From Elusimicrobiota bacterium (GTDB taxonomy: Bacteria > Elusimicrobiota > Elusimicrobia > UBA1565 > JACRDR01): a DNA stretch of 64,000 nucleotides. How positions within the stretch are numbered: the stretch's first letter is position 1; each line of letters starts with the position of its first letter. The stretch spans positions 62,001 through 126,000 of the forward strand of contig JACQBA010000018.1 of assembly GCA_016194745.1 (NCBI GenBank), in the 5' to 3' direction. Both the position numbers and the translations under genes were made by a program. Of this stretch, positions 8,926 through 16,499 are shown piece after piece. The notes beneath the pieces are model-generated. The model saw only the letters and a program-made list of their open reading frames with translations, was not told where the DNA came from and did not search any database.

Positions 8926-9333
8926 ATGAAACTCTCCCTCCGGTTCCTCGTCGCGGCGCTCGCGGTTTTCCTCGCCGCGGGCCCGTCTCCGGCTTCCGCC
9001 AAGAGGAAAAAGCTGGTCGAGAAGGATCCGGAGCTGGACAAGATGACGAAGGTGCCGCCCGTGGGCAAGGCGAAGAAATCCAAGGGCAAAAAGAAGGCCG
9101 TCGCCCCGAAGCGCGCCAAGCCTAAGGAAGCGCCGAAGCCGCTTCAAGACGAGGAGGTCTACGGCGAGCTCCCCATCGGCAACGGTCCGGTCGGCGGCCC
9201 GGGGAGCCCCCTCGCGATCCGCGACTCGGGAACTACGAAACCAGCCAAGAACACCGGCGCGCCGCCGGGCGGCTCGCTCGTCCCGCCGATCCCCGTCGAC
9301 CCTCGACTGCCCGAGGGGCGGATCAATCCCTAA
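8926..9333 (+). CDS. secreted Lys/Pro-rich small protein
   Basis: 135 aa with a signal peptide (MKLSLRFLVAALAVFLAAGPSPASA), then a strongly basic Lys-rich tract and a Pro/Gly-rich tail. No fold is recognisable; the composition suggests an extended protein that could bind polyanions or the cell wall. It begins 11 bp after the kinase stop, so it is likely co-transcribed and may be a partner or substrate (inference). It ends base-to-base against the convergent next gene. Confidence 0.6.
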   Translation: MKLSLRFLVAALAVFLAAGPSPASAKRKKLVEKDPELDKMTKVPPVGKAKKSKGKKKAVAPKRAKPKEAPKPLQDEEVYGELPIGNGPVGGPGSPLAIRDSGTTKPAKNTGAPPGGSLVPPIPVDPRLPEGRINP

Positions 9334-10032
9334 TCAGGGCGTCGCGGAACTCGGAGCGCTCAAGGGAAGCTTCTTGCGCAGGATCGCGTAGCCGAACACC
9401 GGAGCCTGGCCGCCGATCCTGAATTCGACTTGGAGCGCCAAGCGCTCTCCGGTCTTTCGAAGCGTGTACTCGGCCGAGCCGCGCGACTCGCTCATCCGGA
9501 ACGTGACCTCCGTCGCGGAGAACTTCGGTTCGCTGTGCGACGGCCCCATGCGCTCGACGAGCTCCTGTGCCTGCGTGACCTGCGACGCGGACAGTGCCGT
9601 CATTTCCGGCCAGCGCCGCATCGACGTCATCGGAATGACCCGGAAGTGCTTGAGAGTCTTGGACCAGGGCCCCCAGCCCGTCGTCACCGAGTATTCGCCG
9701 GCGGCAAGAATGTACTGGTAGATGGCGTCTCTCAGAGACGAAACCGCCCGCGGATCGTTGTTGGCGCCTTCGCCCAGCCAGAGATGATGCTCGACGTCGG
9801 ACTTGGTGATGGGATCCTTTGCGTCCTTGAAGGCCGCTTCAAAGGCCGCGAATGAAAGAGGATTCGCGGAAGACTCGACCGCCTGCCCGGGCGGGTTCGC
9901 GACGGGAACGAGCTCCGTGACTCCGGTCAACGTAAGCGCTTCGTTGAGCGCGGGAATCTCGTGTCGGACGATTTGGCTCGAGGCGGGATGCGAAAGAAAG
10001 ACTGCGGCGGCGAGAATGGCGAGGCGCTTCAT
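9334..10032 (-). CDS. secreted protein of unknown function
   Basis: 232 aa with signal peptide (MKRLAILAAAVFLSHPASS). The middle is helical with Trp-rich WGPWSKT and the C-terminal 70 residues look like beta-strand-rich sequence. No family recognised. Start supported by GGGGAGGAG 7-10 nt upstream and a TACAAT box further up. Convergent with the Lys-rich gene and separated by about 135 bp from the PaaA-like operon. Confidence 0.6.
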   Translation of the reverse strand: MKRLAILAAAVFLSHPASSQIVRHEIPALNEALTLTGVTELVPVANPPGQAVESSANPLSFAAFEAAFKDAKDPITKSDVEHHLWLGEGANNDPRAVSSLRDAIYQYILAAGEYSVTTGWGPWSKTLKHFRVIPMTSMRRWPEMTALSASQVTQAQELVERMGPSHSEPKFSATEVTFRMSESRGSAEYTLRKTGERLALQVEFRIGGQAPVFGYAILRKKLPLSAPSSATP

Positions 10033-10089
10033 GGATGGTCTCCTCCCCTCTCTGCACTTCGATTGTATCGTACGGGCCCCCCCGCGGGC

Positions 10090-10122
10090 AGGTCCGAAGG
10101 ACCTAACGCGTCGAGGTTTTTT
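10090..10122. terminator. short hairpin followed by a T run (weak terminator candidate)
   Basis: AGGTCC-GAA-GGACCT (10090-10104) is a perfect 6-bp stem. A run of six T on the plus strand follows 12 bp later (10117-10122), too far for a classical intrinsic terminator. On the minus strand it lies downstream of the DUF1858 operon but has no T tract. Confidence 0.3.
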
Positions 10123-10167
10123 GGCCTGCCGTCGATTGAACGATCATTCAGGGCGATTTGCCTAGAC

Positions 10168-10398
10168 CTAGGCTCGGGACCGGCGGCGCTTCGGATGGTG
10201 ATGGCGCGGCTTTCTTGAGGATGCGCGCTCGACGTCCTTGAGAAACCGTTCGACGTCCGACACGCCGTGGTACGCCGCGGCCTTGGCGGGCGCGGACGAC
10301 AGCGTCAAGAAGCAGCCCGCGCAGAAATGGATGCCGTGCTTGTGCAGGACCTTGAGGAGCTTTGGGTGCTTGCGGAGAAGGGTCGCGAGGTCGTTCAT
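10168..10398 (-). CDS. DUF1858-like small CxxC redox protein
   Basis: 76 aa starting at an ATG that overlaps the stop of the upstream diiron gene by ATGA. The sequence LLRKHPKLLKVLHKHGIHFCAGC resembles DUF1858/ScdA N-terminal domains, which carry a CxxC pair (here FCAGCF) and often sit beside redox or iron-sulfur proteins. The C-terminus is a basic His/Arg/Lys tail. Coupling to the PaaA-like gene suggests it helps redox handling or metallation of that enzyme (inference). It is missed as a separate entry in the ORF track because it is embedded in a longer frame. Confidence 0.7.
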   Translation of the reverse strand: MNDLATLLRKHPKLLKVLHKHGIHFCAGCFLTLSSAPAKAAAYHGVSDVERFLKDVERASSRKPRHHHPKRRRSRA

Positions 10399-11222
10399 CC
10401 TGGGATGAACGGCTCCTCCGTCATGTGCTTCGCTACGGGGGTCCAGTCGGGGACTTGGAGGCCGTTCTCGGCGCATTTCTTCTTGATCTCGGCCGAGAAG
10501 GCCTGCCGGACCTCGTCGTTGTCCCGTTTCTTGAGGCCGAGCCGGCGGTAGATCGCGTTCTTCGGAGAGTTCGCCCGGCCGAAGATGTTCATGGTTCGGG
10601 GATACCAGGTGTTGAGGGCTTCCTGCGCCTTGTCCTTCGTCTTGGGATCGGCGGCCAGTTTCTTCACCCACCAGTCGCCGTGCGCCATATGCATGGCTTC
10701 TTCCTTGAATATCCCCTCCATCACGTCGGCCCACGGTTTGTAGGAGCAATCGAGCGCGTCCTCGAGCTGGTGTCCCGCGCCGCGGTCCATGCAGAAGTTG
10801 AACATGATGAAATCGTACCAGGTGTTGATCGGGTAGTAGAAGATGTTGACCCGCTTGTCGTCGGCCACGCGCTCGGCGCCGATGTCGGCCGCGTCGACCC
10901 TCAGGTTGAAGTTGTGGCTGTCGTAGTACTTCTGGACGTCCATGCCCATCTGCTCGAGCAGCCGATACATGACGTGGCCGTGCCGCACCTCGTCCTTGAC
11001 GATCTGCGAGACCGTGTACGTCTCTTGGATCGAGGGCGACTTCATGATCCACGGCACGTAGCCGAAGGCGCCGGCGATCTCGGAGTCCGCCTGCATGCTC
11101 ATGAGGTTCGTGAGGTGCTCGCGGTACTCCTCTGTCATCTCCTCGGTCGAGGTGATCTTCTCGCCTTTGGCCAGCTTCTCCGTGAGGAGGCTCTCTTTCT
11201 GCGATTCGGTGAGCTTGGACAT
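10395..11222 (-). CDS. PaaA-like diiron oxygenase (phenylacetyl-CoA epoxidase catalytic-subunit family)
   Basis: 275 aa from the ATG at 11222, with AGAGGA upstream and only 8 bp from the previous stop; the track start at 11648 is too long. The ferritin-like diiron ligand pattern is visible: Glu48 (ADSEI), Glu78/His81 (DEVRH) and Glu175/His178 (EEAMH). This matches the PaaA family, whose members hydroxylate or epoxidise acyl-CoA rings using O2. PaaB, PaaC, PaaD and PaaE are not nearby. It is flanked by a PaaG-like isomerase and a DUF1858 protein in the same operon. The substrate could be an aromatic acyl-CoA other than phenylacetyl-CoA. Confidence 0.75.
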   Translation of the reverse strand: MSKLTESQKESLLTEKLAKGEKITSTEEMTEEYREHLTNLMSMQADSEIAGAFGYVPWIMKSPSIQETYTVSQIVKDEVRHGHVMYRLLEQMGMDVQKYYDSHNFNLRVDAADIGAERVADDKRVNIFYYPINTWYDFIMFNFCMDRGAGHQLEDALDCSYKPWADVMEGIFKEEAMHMAHGDWWVKKLAADPKTKDKAQEALNTWYPRTMNIFGRANSPKNAIYRRLGLKKRDNDEVRQAFSAEIKKKCAENGLQVPDWTPVAKHMTEEPFIPG

Positions 11223-11230
11223 GGTTCCTC

Positions 11231-12019
11231 TCAGTTCCCGGAGAATTTGGGAGCGCGCTTCTCCATGAAGGCCTGGACGCCCTCCGCGTGGTCGCGTGTG
11301 CGCCCCGCCGCTTCTTGAAGCAACGCTTCTTCCTCGAGCAGGTCCGGCAAGTCGCTGGCGAAAAGGGACCGGTGCATGAGCCGCTTCATGAGCGCGAGGG
11401 CCGTGGAGGGCCCTTCGACGAGAGGCTTGGCGAAGGCGGCAGTCTCGGCGAGGAGCTTGTCGGCCGGGGCGACGCGGTTGACGATGCCCCAGCGCTCGGC
11501 GTCCTCCGCGGTCATGGGGCGGCCGGTCATCTCGAGCTCGAGCGCCCTCGAGAAGCCGATCTGCTGCCCGAGCCAGAAGAAGTTCCCCGAGTCCGGGACG
11601 AGGCCGATCTTGACGAACGCGGTATAGAATTTGGTCTCCGGGGTGCACAGCCGGAAGTCGCAGGCGAGCGCCAGGCTCATGCCCGCCCCGGCCGCGGTGC
11701 CGTTGACCGCGGCGATGACGGGCTTGGGCAATTGGCGGACCGCCAGCATGATCGGGTTGTAGCGGTCGCGGAGCTCATCGACGAAAGCGGGCTTGCGGGC
11801 GATGTGCTCGCGCAGGTCCTGTCCCGCGCAAAATGCCCGGCCGCTGCCCGTGAGGACGACCGCCTTGACGTCCGTGTCCTTTGCCGCGGACTTGAGGCCC
11901 GCCGCGAGGCCTTCCATCATCGCAACGGTGAACGAGTTGTTCGCGTCCGGTCGATTGAGGGTGAGCCAAAGAATGCCCCCCTCCTTGCGCGTCAAGAGGT
12001 CCGACGAGGAATCGGCCAT
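11231..12019 (-). CDS. enoyl-CoA hydratase/isomerase, PaaG-like
   Basis: 262 aa from the ATG at 12019 (MADSSSD), preferred to the track's GTG at 12106. Crotonase signatures are present: GRAFCAGQDL and AAVNGTAAGAGMSLALACD for CoA and the oxyanion hole. The segment GLVPDSG carries the Asp typical of PaaG (1,2-epoxyphenylacetyl-CoA isomerase) rather than the second Glu of plain hydratases. It is first in the operon with the diiron oxygenase 8 bp downstream, which fits epoxidation followed by isomerisation of an aromatic CoA thioester. A general fatty-acid enoyl-CoA hydratase is the alternative. Confidence 0.8.
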   Translation of the reverse strand: MADSSSDLLTRKEGGILWLTLNRPDANNSFTVAMMEGLAAGLKSAAKDTDVKAVVLTGSGRAFCAGQDLREHIARKPAFVDELRDRYNPIMLAVRQLPKPVIAAVNGTAAGAGMSLALACDFRLCTPETKFYTAFVKIGLVPDSGNFFWLGQQIGFSRALELEMTGRPMTAEDAERWGIVNRVAPADKLLAETAAFAKPLVEGPSTALALMKRLMHRSLFASDLPDLLEEEALLQEAAGRTRDHAEGVQAFMEKRAPKFSGN

Positions 12020-12063
12020 GCGCCGATTATAGACTTTACGGCGGTGAGCGGCAACACGCCAGG

Positions 12064-13548
12064 CTATTTGGGGCAGGGAAGCCCTTCGAGGTAGTAGGCG
12101 GTGCACCGGGGCAGCGGCGCGTAGTGGCCGTTCAAGCGCTGCAGCGCCACGCCGCTCAGCGGCTGGCGATAGGAGCTGATGAAGCCGACCGTGCGGTCCT
12201 TCAGCGGGCCGAACAGGTTGTCGTTGATGCTCGGGACGACGTCGTAGAGGATCATGCGGTCGATCCGGGTGCCCAGCGACTCCACGGATTGATTGAGCCC
12301 CGCTTTCCGGTTGCCGGCGCCGCTGTGGCCGCCGATCGCCAACTCGCCGACCTTTACGCCGTAGCGTCTTTCGACGTAGTCGAGGTGTTTTTGGGTGATC
12401 GGAGAGTAGCTCGTGTTCGTCACGATCACGATGCGGTCGCCGGTGAAGCGATTGAGCTTATCGCGCTCAAAGACCTGAGGCCCCCAGCGGCTGTGGATGC
12501 CCGGGATGAATCCGTACACCTTCGCTTCCTGCTGATCGCCTCCGACGGTCCTGTTCCTGAAATTGCTTGACACGGCCACGCAGGCCGCGAGCCCCGGGAT
12601 CGGCTCGCACGTGACTCGCTCCGGCGGGGGCACCGTGGACGCGGGCCCGGCTCCCGGCGGCTTGGGCCTCGTCGCATCCGGCGCTTCGGGAGGAGCGGGC
12701 CGGTGCGGAGGAGGTTCCGCTTGCGGGGGCACGGGCGTCGGAAGGGCCGGCCTCACCCGGCCCGCGCTCATCGCCTCGCGGATCGCCCGGCGCTGATCCG
12801 CGGTGAGCGCGCGTAAAGCCTGTTGAGTTTCATTGGTGTAGCGACCGTCGGCCGTCAATGGCCTCGAGCCGTCCGGCGAATGGACCGTGGAGTAGTGCTT
12901 TTGAAACTCGCGGATCGCCGCGGACGTGCACGGGCCGAGGATGCCGTCTTGAAGGTGCGATTCTTGGCAGCGCCCGAGCCGCCCGTCGCTCCTTCGAAGG
13001 GCGGCAGTTGTGATCCCCGCGTTCACGAGCTGCTGTTGAAGGGAGCGCACCTCTTGGCCTCGAGGCATCTGCCGGCCAGGGACGTACTCGAGCATGCCGG
13101 GCGCGTCGCGCACGGGCCCGGCGGGGCCCATGGGAGGCACGTCGCGGTCGCCTTGAAGAAGGGCTCCCGTACCGGCGCTCACGCGCGTCGGCACGTCGCG
13201 GGAGAGAGCGCTGTTCTGACGCGAATAAAGGTGGGCGGCTTGCGAGTACAGCTCCATGTAGCGGCGAGTCTGATCGGGGTTTGACGCATCGGTCTCGATC
13301 CAGCCGAATTCCTCCTTTCCGCTGCGAGCGTTCTTGAAGTAGGGGACGAGGCTCATGTCGCGGGAATCTCTCTTGCAGGCGACGGGTGCGGCGGAGGGCA
13401 GGCTGGCGTGACCGTCGGCCGCGCGCTCCATCTTGGGGGCGGGCACTTCCTCACACGCGGGGGCACTTGCGGGCGGATCCTCGGCCGAGCACGACGCGGC
13501 GGCGAGTATCTGGATCGCGGCGAACGTCCGAAGCAAAGCTCGGGTCAT
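12064..13548 (-). CDS. lipoprotein with peptidoglycan-binding-like domain and hydrolase-like domain
   Basis: 494 aa from the ATG at 13548; the product starts with a lipoprotein-like signal (MTRALLRTFAAIQILAAASC). Around residues 170-260 a PG_binding_1-like unit is suggested by VRSLQQQLVNAGI...DGILGPCTSAAIREFQKHY. A Pro-rich linker follows (to about residue 330), then an alpha/beta hydrolase-like region with IGGHSGAGN as a possible nucleophile elbow. This suggests a wall- or membrane-attached esterase, though the catalytic triad is incomplete to my eye. It is upstream of the PaaG-like gene by 44 bp. Family assignment is tentative. Confidence 0.6.
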   Translation of the reverse strand: MTRALLRTFAAIQILAAASCSAEDPPASAPACEEVPAPKMERAADGHASLPSAAPVACKRDSRDMSLVPYFKNARSGKEEFGWIETDASNPDQTRRYMELYSQAAHLYSRQNSALSRDVPTRVSAGTGALLQGDRDVPPMGPAGPVRDAPGMLEYVPGRQMPRGQEVRSLQQQLVNAGITTAALRRSDGRLGRCQESHLQDGILGPCTSAAIREFQKHYSTVHSPDGSRPLTADGRYTNETQQALRALTADQRRAIREAMSAGRVRPALPTPVPPQAEPPPHRPAPPEAPDATRPKPPGAGPASTVPPPERVTCEPIPGLAACVAVSSNFRNRTVGGDQQEAKVYGFIPGIHSRWGPQVFERDKLNRFTGDRIVIVTNTSYSPITQKHLDYVERRYGVKVGELAIGGHSGAGNRKAGLNQSVESLGTRIDRMILYDVVPSINDNLFGPLKDRTVGFISSYRQPLSGVALQRLNGHYAPLPRCTAYYLEGLPCPK

Positions 13549-13660
13549 CGATATGCCTCGCCGATGTGATAGCCGATCTTCGGTGCGTCGTTCCGGGCCG
13601 ATCGAGCCCCGCGCGCCGGCCAAAGGTCCATGTCGCGCCGCAGGCGGAAGAAGCCCGATT

Positions 13661-13677
13661 TATCGCGTGGCGCGATA
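13661..13677. repeat. perfect inverted repeat TATCGCG-tgg-CGCGATA
   Basis: A 7-bp perfect inverted repeat with a 3-bp spacer in the intergenic region between the divergent lipoprotein and Pro/Lys-rich genes. It lies 15 bp upstream of the -35 box at 13693, a plausible operator position. Confidence 0.4.
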
Positions 13678-13692
13678 GGCGCAGTCCGCGTC

Positions 13693-13721
13693 TTGAATTC
13701 GTAACAGGCGCACGCTATCCT
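13693..13721 (+). promoter_or_regulatory. promoter of the Pro/Ala/Lys-rich secreted protein
   Basis: TTGAAT (-35, 13693-13698), 17-bp spacer, TATCCT (-10, 13716-13721). The GTG start is only 7 bp after the -10, which predicts a leaderless transcript. Confidence 0.5.
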
Positions 13722-13728
13722 TGAGCTT

Positions 13729-14253
13729 GTGAAACGACTCGCGAGCGTGGCCGCGGCCGCGCTGCTGGCGGCAACCGCGGCGCCCGTCTCCGCTCAGGAG
13801 ATGGACGACGGGCAGTTCCCGAAGCTGGGAGAGGGGTCGGCGCCCAAGGGCGCTCCCGTCTCGATCCCGGCGATGCCAAAGAAACCGGCCAAGTCCGCGA
13901 AGCCGGCCAAGCCCGGCGTCCCGGCGCTGCCGGGAATGGAAGGCGGGCCTGCCCCGAAGGCCGGGCCCGCGGACGGGCCGATCTCGATGCCCCAGATGGA
14001 GATGGCGCCGCCGCAGAAGGAAGCCCCGCCCGCGCCGGCGCCCAGGCCCAAGCCCAAGCCGGCGCAAAAGCCGAAGGCGGCTTCGAAGGCGAAGAAGCCG
14101 CAGGCCAAGCCGGCCGCCGCCGCTTCGAGCGAACCCATGTTGGTGCCTGCGTCGCAGAAGGCATCCGCGCCGACGCCGGCCGCGCCCAAAAGCGCCGCGG
14201 CGGACGCCATCCCGAAGATCCCCCTGACGCCCTTCGTCCCCCAGACGCCCTGA
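13729..14253 (+). CDS. secreted Pro/Ala/Lys-rich low-complexity protein
   Basis: 174 aa starting at GTG, with a signal peptide (MKRLASVAAAALLAATAAPVSA). The rest is almost entirely Pro, Ala and Lys with short Met/Gly motifs, so likely an extended envelope-spanning or wall-associated protein. No domain is visible. It resembles the Lys-rich protein at 8926 in style but not clearly in sequence. It converges on aspA with a 7-bp gap. Confidence 0.55.
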   Translation: MKRLASVAAAALLAATAAPVSAQEMDDGQFPKLGEGSAPKGAPVSIPAMPKKPAKSAKPAKPGVPALPGMEGGPAPKAGPADGPISMPQMEMAPPQKEAPPAPAPRPKPKPAQKPKAASKAKKPQAKPAAAASSEPMLVPASQKASAPTPAAPKSAAADAIPKIPLTPFVPQTP

Positions 14254-14260
14254 GCGCGTC

Positions 14261-15679
14261 TCAGCGGTCCAAGAAGCCGGTGACCGCTCTCGGGTCGAAC
14301 AGCGCGTCCAACTGCTTTTCCGTCAGGAGCCGCTTCTCCAGGATGACGTCGCGCACCGTGATCCGCCGCGCCAACGCTTCCTTGAAAACCTCGGCTGCCT
14401 TCGCGTAGCCGATGCGGGGATTGAGCAGCGCCGCCAGCGACAGGCTCTTGCCGAAGAAGTCCGCGTTCTTCTCGACGTCCGCCTTGATGCCGCGCACGCA
14501 GGACTTGTCGACTTTGGGCAGGAAGTTGATCAGCAGCTGGATCGAATCGAGGAGGTTGTACGCCGTCAGCGGAGTCATGACGTTGAGGTCCATTTGACCC
14601 GCCTGGGCCGCGAGGCCGATCGCCGCGTCCCGGCCCACGATCTGGAAGCAGACCATGTCGAGGCACTCGAGCAGCGAAGGATTCACCTTACCGGGCATGA
14701 TGGAGGAGCCGGGCTGTACGGCGGGCAGGACGATCTCGCCGAATCCCGTCATTGGCCCGGAGCACATGAGGCGGAGATCGTTGGCGATGCGGATGAGCTC
14801 GAGGGCCGAGTCCCTAAGCGCGCCCGATACCGCGAGCAGAGGCAGGTGGCTCTGGAGGGCCATGCGCGGGTCCTCCGCGGGAACGAGCGGGAGCCCCAGG
14901 ATCTTCGCCAGGTGCGCGACGGCTTTGGCGCGGAATCCCGGCGGTGCGTTCACTCCCGTGCCGGCGGCGGTTCCCCCCAGCGCCACCGCGTGCAGCAGCG
15001 TGGCGCGGCGCTCGAGCTCGCGGGAGCAGGCTCCCAGCGCGGCGGCGTAGGCCGAGAACTCCTGGCCCAGGGTGATCGGCACCGCGTCCTGAAGATGGGT
15101 CCTCGCCGACTTTATGACGCGGGCGAACTCCTTGCCCTTGGCGGCGAAAGATCGCTCCAAGTCGCGCATCGCCGGAAGCAGGCGGCGGATCTGCAGCAGC
15201 GCCGCGGCGTGCGTCGCCGTCGGGTAGGTATCGTTGGTGCTTTGCGACATGTTGACGTGGTCGTTGGGATGCAGCGCGGCGTAATCGCCCTTGCGCTTGC
15301 CGAGCAGCTCCAGCGCCCGGTTGGCGACGACCTCGTTGGCGTTCATGTTGAACGAGGTGCCCGCGCCGGCCTGGTAGACGTCCACGATGAACTGGCTCGA
15401 GAGCGGGCCCGCGCCTCCGCGCTTGAGCTCCTCCAGGAGTTCGTCGCACGCCTTTATGATCGGTGACGCCAGGCTCGCGTCGAGCACGCCGAGCTCGCGG
15501 TTCGTCAGCGCGCATGCCTTCTTGATCGCCGCGTAGGCGCTCACCAGGCTCGGGTGGGCGCGCAGCCCTGAGACCGGAAAGTTCGCGGCGGCGCGAGCGG
15601 TCTGGACGCCGTAGTAGGCGTCGGCCGGGACCTTGAACGGCCCCAGCGAGTCCTTCTCGGTCCGCATCCCTTTATTCAT
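14261..15679 (-). CDS. aspA: aspartate ammonia-lyase (aspartase)
   Basis: 472 aa, the usual length. Catalyses L-aspartate to fumarate plus ammonia in the cytoplasm. The superfamily signature GSSIMPGKVNP is present, with SxxMPxKxN loop residues intact. The N-terminal block VPADAYYGVQT, the segment GTSFNMNANEV, PNDHVNMSQSTND and especially LQDAVPITLGQEF favour aspartase over class II fumarase, although GKVNP is more fumarase-like; the substrate should be treated as probable. It follows batE with a 67-bp gap on the same strand and may be read as the last gene of that block. Confidence 0.78.
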   Translation of the reverse strand: MNKGMRTEKDSLGPFKVPADAYYGVQTARAAANFPVSGLRAHPSLVSAYAAIKKACALTNRELGVLDASLASPIIKACDELLEELKRGGAGPLSSQFIVDVYQAGAGTSFNMNANEVVANRALELLGKRKGDYAALHPNDHVNMSQSTNDTYPTATHAAALLQIRRLLPAMRDLERSFAAKGKEFARVIKSARTHLQDAVPITLGQEFSAYAAALGACSRELERRATLLHAVALGGTAAGTGVNAPPGFRAKAVAHLAKILGLPLVPAEDPRMALQSHLPLLAVSGALRDSALELIRIANDLRLMCSGPMTGFGEIVLPAVQPGSSIMPGKVNPSLLECLDMVCFQIVGRDAAIGLAAQAGQMDLNVMTPLTAYNLLDSIQLLINFLPKVDKSCVRGIKADVEKNADFFGKSLSLAALLNPRIGYAKAAEVFKEALARRITVRDVILEKRLLTEKQLDALFDPRAVTGFLDR

Positions 15680-15746
15680 GTGCGTATTAGAACAAATTTT
15701 TCCGAGGATCGAGCTCCCTAGCCGCCCGCCGCGAGGGACCGTCCCG

Positions 15747-16499
15747 CTAGAGCCGCTCGACGGAGCGGGCCGAGACCCAGCCCTTGAGGCCTTCCTTCAG
15801 GACCCCGATCTCGACCCAGTCGCCGTCCTTAGAGAGGATCGAGACGCGGCGGCCCTCCGGGGCGTTGAAGCTCACGGGAAAGTTTGGGCCGGGGCCGCTG
15901 CGCGCCTCGGCGCTGCTCTCCAGGACGACTCCGGGCGAGGAGACGTCGGAGGCGAGCCGCAGCCCCCACCAGGAGCCGACCAGCGCCCAGGCGACGGCCG
16001 CTCCCGCGAGGTAGGGCTTGAGCCCCTCCCGTCGGTCCGGCAGGAGGATCGCCGCGGTCGCGAGCAGCAGCGTCAGCCAATAGCCGAGCCACTGCAGACC
16101 CAGGAGCTCGACGTCGCTCAGGCAGTAGAATAGCCAATGGAACTCCTTCGGGGTCCCCGACGGCACGAGCGAGTCGCCGGCGCGCTTGAGCGCGAAATCG
16201 AAATTGTACCGGATGTCAGAGTCCCGAGGCTTGAGGCGGTATGCGCGCCAATACTCCGCGACCGAGCGTCCGAAATCGCCCGTGCCCGCCTTCTTGAAGT
16301 AGGCGTTGGCGAGGTTGTATCGGAGCCCGGGGTTGTCCGGCTGCCTCTCGACGAGGGCCGTGTAGCCCGAGACGGCCTCCGCGTAGCGGCCCTGCCGGTA
16401 CGACTCGTTGGCTTGGGCGACGCCCTCGGGCGCCGCGTACGCCGGCAGCGGCGCAAGGCAGAGCCAGGCGGCGCACGCGCCCAGGAGTCTCGAAGTCAT
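15747..16499 (-). CDS. batE: BatE-like TPR/SH3 membrane protein
   Basis: 250 aa; the start is the ATG that overlaps the batD stop by ATGA (the track start is far upstream in another frame context). Order: signal peptide, TPR region (about 25-105), two hydrophobic segments (about 125-185), and a C-terminal bacterial SH3-like domain (about 192-250). This matches BatE of the Bacteroides aerotolerance locus, which assembles with BatA-D at the inner membrane. Role in oxidative or envelope stress is family knowledge. It is the last gene of the bat block. Confidence 0.8.
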   Translation of the reverse strand: MTSRLLGACAAWLCLAPLPAYAAPEGVAQANESYRQGRYAEAVSGYTALVERQPDNPGLRYNLANAYFKKAGTGDFGRSVAEYWRAYRLKPRDSDIRYNFDFALKRAGDSLVPSGTPKEFHWLFYCLSDVELLGLQWLGYWLTLLLATAAILLPDRREGLKPYLAGAAVAWALVGSWWGLRLASDVSSPGVVLESSAEARSGPGPNFPVSFNAPEGRRVSILSKDGDWVEIGVLKEGLKGWVSARSVERL

